Below the pieces are notes generated by a model, which saw only the letters and a list, made by a program, of their open reading frames with translations, did not search any database and was not told the origin of the DNA. 44,505 bases of DNA from Thiocapsa sp. UBA6158 (lineage in GTDB: Bacteria > Pseudomonadota > Gammaproteobacteria > Chromatiales > Chromatiaceae), in assembly GCF_002423035.1 (NCBI RefSeq), contig NZ_DIUM01000043.1, positions 1-44,505 of the forward strand. Reading direction: 5' to 3'. How positions within the stretch are numbered: position 1 is the first letter of the stretch; each line of letters opens with the position of its first letter. The translations under genes were made by a program, and so were the position numbers. Of the stretch, positions 40,737-44,505 are shown piece by piece.

Positions 40737-41854
40737 CACTCTCCATCCAAGCCCTCTACGACCGGCTGCAGCTCGTCCTCGCGGTCCCCGACGACGCCGA
40801 GATCCACGGCGTCAATACGCTCGACCAAGCCGGTTCGCAGGATCTGTGTTTCGCCGAGGAGGCGAGCCAAGCGGATGCCGTGGCGAGCAGCGCGGCTGCG
40901 CTCGTACTGGTCGGCGAGGGCTTTCCGGAGGTGCTCGGCAAGCGGCTGCTGCGCGTTGCCGAGCCGCGCAATCTCTTCTTCGAGATCGCGGATTGGTTCG
41001 CGCCGGTCGCGGCGAGCCAGGGTATTCATCCGAGCGCCTCGGTTCACCCGACGGCTCGGCTCGGGGAGGATGTGGAGGTCGGTGCCGGTGCGGTCATCGA
41101 TGCCGATACCTGCGTCGGCTCGGGTTCGCGGATCGGTCCGGGGTCTTACCTGGGCATCGGGGTGCGGATCGGCAGCGACTGTCGGATCGGGTCCAATGTC
41201 AGCATCCTGCGCGATTCGACTTTGGGCGATCGCTGCATCCTGCATCCGGGTGTTCGGATCGGCGGCGACGGTTTCGGCTTCCGCTGGGACGGGACGGCGC
41301 ACCGCAAGATCCCGCAGCTCGGGCAGGTGGTGATCGAGGACGACGTGGAGATCGGCTGCAACAGCTGTGTCGACCGGGCCACGCTGGGCATGACGCGAAT
41401 CGGGCGGGGCACCAAGATCGACAACCTGGTCCAGGTCGCCCACAACGTCGATATCGGTCCGCACAGCATCCTGGTCAGCCAATCCGGCGTTGCGGGCAGC
41501 TCGAAGCTCGGGCAAGGCGTCGTCGTGGCCGGGCAGGTCGCGATCTCGGATCACGTGACCGTCGGCGACGGTGCACGCATCGGCGGCCAAGCCGGCGTCG
41601 TCAAGGATATTCCCGCCGGGGTGGCCGTCTTCGGGACACCTGCGCGTCCGGTCAAACAAGCCCTTCGCGAAAGTGCAGCCCTGATTCGCCTTCCCGCGTT
41701 GCTCAAACAGGTCGAGCGCCAGCAACAGACAATCGATCGCTTGGAACGCCGGCTGGCGGAATTGGACGGCACCTCTCTGAGCGCCCGATCACTACTGGAC
41801 TCATCCGCGAGCACCCCGTCCACTGTAACCCCGTCAGGTGCCGGCAGCGATTGA
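40733..41854 (+). CDS. lpxD: UDP-3-O-acylglucosamine N-acyltransferase (LpxD)
   Basis: LpxD adds the second hydroxyacyl chain, from acyl-ACP, in lipid A synthesis. The 373-residue protein has an N-terminal uridine-binding domain (about 1-95). A left-handed beta-helix of hexapeptide repeats follows (about 100-320: GIHPSASVHPTARLG, IGPGSYLGIGVRIG), with the catalytic histidine in LVQVAHNVDIG near 244. A coiled C-terminal segment (LKQVERQQQTIDRLERRLAEL) precedes a Ser/Thr-rich tail. It is not in the usual bamA-skp-lpxD-fabZ-lpxA cluster and is coupled to the exported-protein gene before it, so a second canonical copy elsewhere is possible. Confidence 0.93.
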   Translation: MTLSIQALYDRLQLVLAVPDDAEIHGVNTLDQAGSQDLCFAEEASQADAVASSAAALVLVGEGFPEVLGKRLLRVAEPRNLFFEIADWFAPVAASQGIHPSASVHPTARLGEDVEVGAGAVIDADTCVGSGSRIGPGSYLGIGVRIGSDCRIGSNVSILRDSTLGDRCILHPGVRIGGDGFGFRWDGTAHRKIPQLGQVVIEDDVEIGCNSCVDRATLGMTRIGRGTKIDNLVQVAHNVDIGPHSILVSQSGVAGSSKLGQGVVVAGQVAISDHVTVGDGARIGGQAGVVKDIPAGVAVFGTPARPVKQALRESAALIRLPALLKQVERQQQTIDRLERRLAELDGTSLSARSLLDSSASTPSTVTPSGAGSD

Positions 41855-41904
41855 TATCAATGGTTTGTATGTGACAGCTTAATGACGGTCGAATCGCTTT
41901 TCCG

Positions 41905-41940
41905 GGTGATATTTGCTATAAACCTTACGGTTTTATCACC
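41905..41940. promoter_or_regulatory. nested palindrome in the hppA promoter region
   Basis: GGTGATA (41905-41911) pairs with TATCACC (41934-41940), and inside it AAACC pairs with GGTTT around TTAC. A -10-like TATAAA (41917-41922) lies within the structure. It could be an operator covering the promoter or a hairpin in the hppA leader. The hppA ATG is 29 bp downstream with GAGGAG just before it. Confidence 0.45.
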
Positions 41941-41968
41941 AAAACGACCGATGAACTGAGGAGATCCG

Positions 41969-43975
41969 ATGTCCTTCAACGCGTTGATCCCGCTGCTGCT
42001 CGGCATTTTCGGGCTATGGGCGGCCTACTATATTTACAAGCTGGTGCTGGCCTATCCCGAAGGGGGAGAGAAGGTCAAAGCGATCGCCGACGAGATCCAT
42101 CTCGGCGCCATGGTGTTCATGAAGCGCGAGCTCACGCTGTTGGGCATCTTCTCTTTCGTGGTCCTCGCGCTGCTGATCTGGTTCTTGGGCTGGAAGACCG
42201 GACTGGCCTTCGTCGTCGGTGCCGCGGCGTCCGCAAGCGCCGGTTTCCTCGGGATGTTTTCGGCGACCAAAGCCAACGTCCGCACCACGACCGCTGCACA
42301 TACGTTAGGCGCACCCGCGGCATTGACGGTCGCCTTCTACGGTGGCTCGGTCATGGGTCTTTTGGTCGCCTCGCTGGGTCTCTTGGGTCTGGGTTTCCTC
42401 TATCTGCTCTTCGGCGGTCATCCCGAGGCATCGCACGCCATCCACGGTTTCGGCGTCGGCGCCTCCTCGGTCGCGCTCTTCTATCGTGTCGGCGGCGGTA
42501 TCTTCACCAAGAGCGCCGACGTTGGCGCTGACCTGGTCGGCAAGATCGAGGCCGGCATCCCCGAAGACGATCCACGCAACCCGGGCGTCATCGCCGACAA
42601 CGTCGGCGACAACGTCGGCGACGTCGCCGGTATGGGTTCGGACATCTTCGAGTCTTACTGCGGCGCGCAGATCGCCACGATTGCGATCGCCGCGACCATG
42701 TCGGCCACCACCCTGGCTGTATTGGGCTCGCAGTCCTCGCTGATGTTCCTGCCGTTGGCTTTGGCCTCGGCCGGTCTGCTCTGCTCGCTGGCGGGTATCT
42801 TTCTCGTCAAGTCCGTCTCGGCCAACAAGCCGGCCACGGCGCTTCGCACGGGCACCATCGGAGCCACGCTGCTCTTTATCGCCGTCTCCTTCCTGGTCGT
42901 CTGGATGATCGATGTTTCCAACCATATCTGGTGGTCGGTCCTAGCCGGTGCGGTCGGCGGCATCATCATCGGTCTGGTGACCGAGTACTACACCTCTGCC
43001 GCGCCGGTACGCCGCATTGCCAAGTCGGGCGAGACGGGTCCGGCAACCGTCATGATCTCGGGCTTGGCCGTCGGCATGCAGTCGGTGGTCATCCCGGTGC
43101 TGACCATCGCCCTGATCATCTATGTCTCCAGCCATATGGCCGGTCTCTACGGTGTGGGTATCGCTGCGGTGGGCATGCTGGCCACGGTAGGCATCACCAT
43201 GGCGATCGACGCCTACGGTCCGGTCGCCGACAACGCCGGCGGTATTGCCGAGATGGGCGGTCTGGGTGCGGAGACCCGCAAGATCACCGACTCGCTCGAC
43301 GAGCTTGGCAACACCACGGCGGCCATCGGCAAGGGCTTCGCGATCGGTGCCGCGGCACTGGCCGCCTTGACCATCATCGCCGCCTATATCGAGACGCTGC
43401 ATGTTCTGATCCCGGACTTCGCCTTGAGTCTGGGTGATCCGGATGTCTTGATGGGGATGCTGATCGGCGGTGCGATTCCCTTCCTGATCGCCGCGATCAC
43501 CATGACCGCGGTCGGCGATGCTGCCTTCGAGATGATCAACGAGATCCGTCGGCAGTTCCATGAGATCCCGGGCCTTTTGGAAGGCACGGCCAAGCCGGAT
43601 ACCGCCCGCTGCATTGACATCGCCACTACGGCGGCGATCAAGAAGATGATCCTGCCCGGCGTCATCGCCGTCAGCGCACCCGCGGTTGTCGGCTTCGGCA
43701 TCGGTCCGGAGGCCTTGGGCGGCATGCTCGGCGGCGCTCTGCTCTCGGGCGTTCTGCTCGCCCTCATGATGGCCAACGCCGGCGGCGCTTGGGACAACGC
43801 CAAGAAGTTCGTCGAAAAGGGCAACCTCGGCGGCAAGGGCTCGACCGTGCACTCGGCCACCGTCGTGGGCGACACCGTCGGCGATCCCTTCAAGGACACC
43901 TCCGGCCCCTCGATGAACATCCTCATCAACGTCATGGCCATCGTCAGTCTGACGATTGCACCGCTGCTGGGCTGA
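41969..43975 (+). CDS. hppA: membrane-bound ion-translocating pyrophosphatase
   Basis: It couples hydrolysis of pyrophosphate to ion pumping across the membrane, conserving energy from biosynthetic PPi. The 668-residue protein has about 16 hydrophobic segments, is of normal length, and has the substrate motifs IPEDDPRNPGVIADNVGDNVGD near residue 195 and DNAGGIAEMGGL near 425. At the position that separates subfamilies it has GNTTAAIGKG (about 447). Alanine there, and glycine three residues on, mark the K+-dependent type, as opposed to lysine in the K+-independent type. Whether H+ or Na+ is pumped cannot be decided by eye. It is monocistronic, with its own promoter region and terminator. Confidence 0.96.
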   Translation: MSFNALIPLLLGIFGLWAAYYIYKLVLAYPEGGEKVKAIADEIHLGAMVFMKRELTLLGIFSFVVLALLIWFLGWKTGLAFVVGAAASASAGFLGMFSATKANVRTTTAAHTLGAPAALTVAFYGGSVMGLLVASLGLLGLGFLYLLFGGHPEASHAIHGFGVGASSVALFYRVGGGIFTKSADVGADLVGKIEAGIPEDDPRNPGVIADNVGDNVGDVAGMGSDIFESYCGAQIATIAIAATMSATTLAVLGSQSSLMFLPLALASAGLLCSLAGIFLVKSVSANKPATALRTGTIGATLLFIAVSFLVVWMIDVSNHIWWSVLAGAVGGIIIGLVTEYYTSAAPVRRIAKSGETGPATVMISGLAVGMQSVVIPVLTIALIIYVSSHMAGLYGVGIAAVGMLATVGITMAIDAYGPVADNAGGIAEMGGLGAETRKITDSLDELGNTTAAIGKGFAIGAAALAALTIIAAYIETLHVLIPDFALSLGDPDVLMGMLIGGAIPFLIAAITMTAVGDAAFEMINEIRRQFHEIPGLLEGTAKPDTARCIDIATTAAIKKMILPGVIAVSAPAVVGFGIGPEALGGMLGGALLSGVLLALMMANAGGAWDNAKKFVEKGNLGGKGSTVHSATVVGDTVGDPFKDTSGPSMNILINVMAIVSLTIAPLLG

Positions 43976-43997
43976 TCGCGTCCGGGTCGGTGTTTGC

Positions 43998-44022
43998 AAA
44001 GGGGCCGTGAGGCCCCTTTTTC
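43998..44022 (+). terminator. intrinsic terminator of hppA
   Basis: AAAGGGGCC and GGCCCCTTTTT form a 6-bp GC stem with a GTGA loop and a run of five T, 23 bases after the hppA stop. This is the clearest Rho-independent terminator in the window. Confidence 0.9.
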
Positions 44023-44125
44023 GTTTGATCGGACTCATGGCGACCGCCGAACTGGCGTCGGCCGGTGCCATGGGCAGGCTGGAAAGCAGCGCGTTGATGC
44101 CGTCGGTGCGTCTCCGCTCGGGTCG

Positions 44126-44211
44126 TGCGAATAAATTCGTACCTACGGATAGGTTTCCGTTCCGTGTACAATCTCGGCTAACGATCAAACGTAGGTGCGA
44201 ATTTATTCGCA
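44126..44211. repeat. REP/BIME-like inverted pair upstream of RAYT
   Basis: TGCGAATAAATTCG starting at 44126 and its inverted copy at 44190-44211 form 22-nt arms with one mismatch around a 42-bp centre. Each arm is itself palindromic (CGAATAAATTCG). AT-rich palindromes in a GC-rich genome, directly before a RAYT gene, are what REP sequences mobilised by that transposase look like. Confidence 0.7.
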
Positions 44212-44227
44212 TCGGGTCAAACGCACC

Positions 44228-44486
44228 GTGCCTTACGATGACCTGCGAAAAGGTCGTTTCAGCGAAACGGGTCGGGCCTATTTCGTCACGTCGGTCCTGG
44301 CGGAGCGAGAGAAGCGCTACTTCAGCGATTTTGTCTGTGCCCGATGTTTGGTCGCCGAGATGCGGGCTTTGAGCGAGAGTCGCGCGGTCAATTCCTTGGC
44401 CTGGGTGGTGATGCCGGACCATGTCTCCATTGGCTACTTCAGTTGGAGGCCGCTTTGTCGCTGTCCTCGGTCCTGAAAGCCTTCAA
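44228..44486 (+). pseudogene. REP-associated tyrosine transposase (RAYT), frameshifted and interrupted
   Basis: RAYT/Y1 transposases process REP hairpins with an HUH nuclease. From GTG 44228 the frame reads YDDLRKGRFSETGRAYFVTS, EMRALSES and SLAWVVMPDHV, the family's N-terminal half. The HUH motif should continue HVHW. Two extra bases near 44424-44427 (CATGTCTCC for CATGTCC) shift the frame, and the correct peptide HWLLQLEAALSLSSVLKAF resumes in another frame. At 44487 the gene is then cut by the sequence shared with the left window edge. The catalytic tyrosine lies beyond, so the gene is inactive. Confidence 0.82.
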
Positions 44487-44505
44487 CCTAAAAAGAGCAG
44501 TTGAC
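44487..44505 (+). mobile_element. putative insertion-sequence end (right window edge)
   Basis: CCTAAAAAGAGCAGTTGAC is identical to bases 25-7 read on minus. It follows KAF of the RAYT reading frame, where relatives have a basic segment, so it looks inserted. Both occurrences read outwards from the window. Confidence 0.55.

Noticed and set aside
42941..44422. 493-codon open frame on minus opposite hppA
   Set aside because: It is antisense to hppA, crosses the hppA terminator and the REP pair, and has no conserved motif.

Overview
The window looks like a draft contig from a high-GC, nitrogen-fixing gammaproteobacterium, most plausibly a purple sulfur bacterium (Chromatiaceae, Thiocapsa-like). 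This placement is inferred from gene content and order: nifL-nifA divergent from a seven-gene rnf operon, argH divergent from an algR-type regulator, a K+-dependent-type membrane pyrophosphatase, and LPS/O-antigen genes. No 16S rRNA or tRNA gene was seen. Both window ends carry the same 19-bp sequence in inverted orientation. On the left it truncates a MerR gene and on the right a REP-associated transposase gene, so the contig was probably broken at two copies of one insertion sequence.

Layout. 1-2500: truncated MerR gene with a palindromic operator, poorly coding DNA, and a broken AAA/PD-(D/E)XK gene. 2581-12020: nitrogen-fixation control and electron supply. nifL-nifA (minus) and rnfABCDGEH (plus) diverge from a 400-bp region with two NifA upstream activator sites and a sigma-54 promoter facing each way. 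The Rnf complex would drive ferredoxin reduction for nitrogenase. 12159-18815: a Nudix hydrolase and a surface-polysaccharide block (three GT4 glycosyltransferases, one GT9, an O-antigen ligase-like protein). 18816-23203: a patchwork of a group II intron maturase remnant, class I fructose-bisphosphate aldolase, a metallophosphoesterase and two damaged PIN-domain toxin-antitoxin loci. 23204-26169: a further GT4 coupled to an asparagine synthase-type amidotransferase. 26482-35265: exported TPR protein, CPBP protease, LytTR response regulator, argH, MazG-like enzyme, toxin-antitoxin debris, a pRiA4b ORF-3-like protein, a Uma2 remnant and argE.

35440-39741 holds an unusual trio: a GNAT acetyltransferase fused to a C39-like cysteine peptidase, a RimK-like ATP-grasp ligase with a distinct N-terminal domain, and an RsmF-type RNA methyltransferase. 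40017-43975 holds a proline-rich exported protein, lpxD and hppA, the last ending in a clear intrinsic terminator. The right end has a REP/BIME-like inverted pair and a frameshifted RAYT transposase.

The most notable non-gene signal is a family of six dispersed 85-90 bp elements. Their 10-13 nt inverted termini differ between copies but stay paired within each copy. Every copy sits on, or two bases after, a stop codon. One copy separates rnfA from rnfB, and two oppositely oriented copies flank a Uma2 nuclease fragment.
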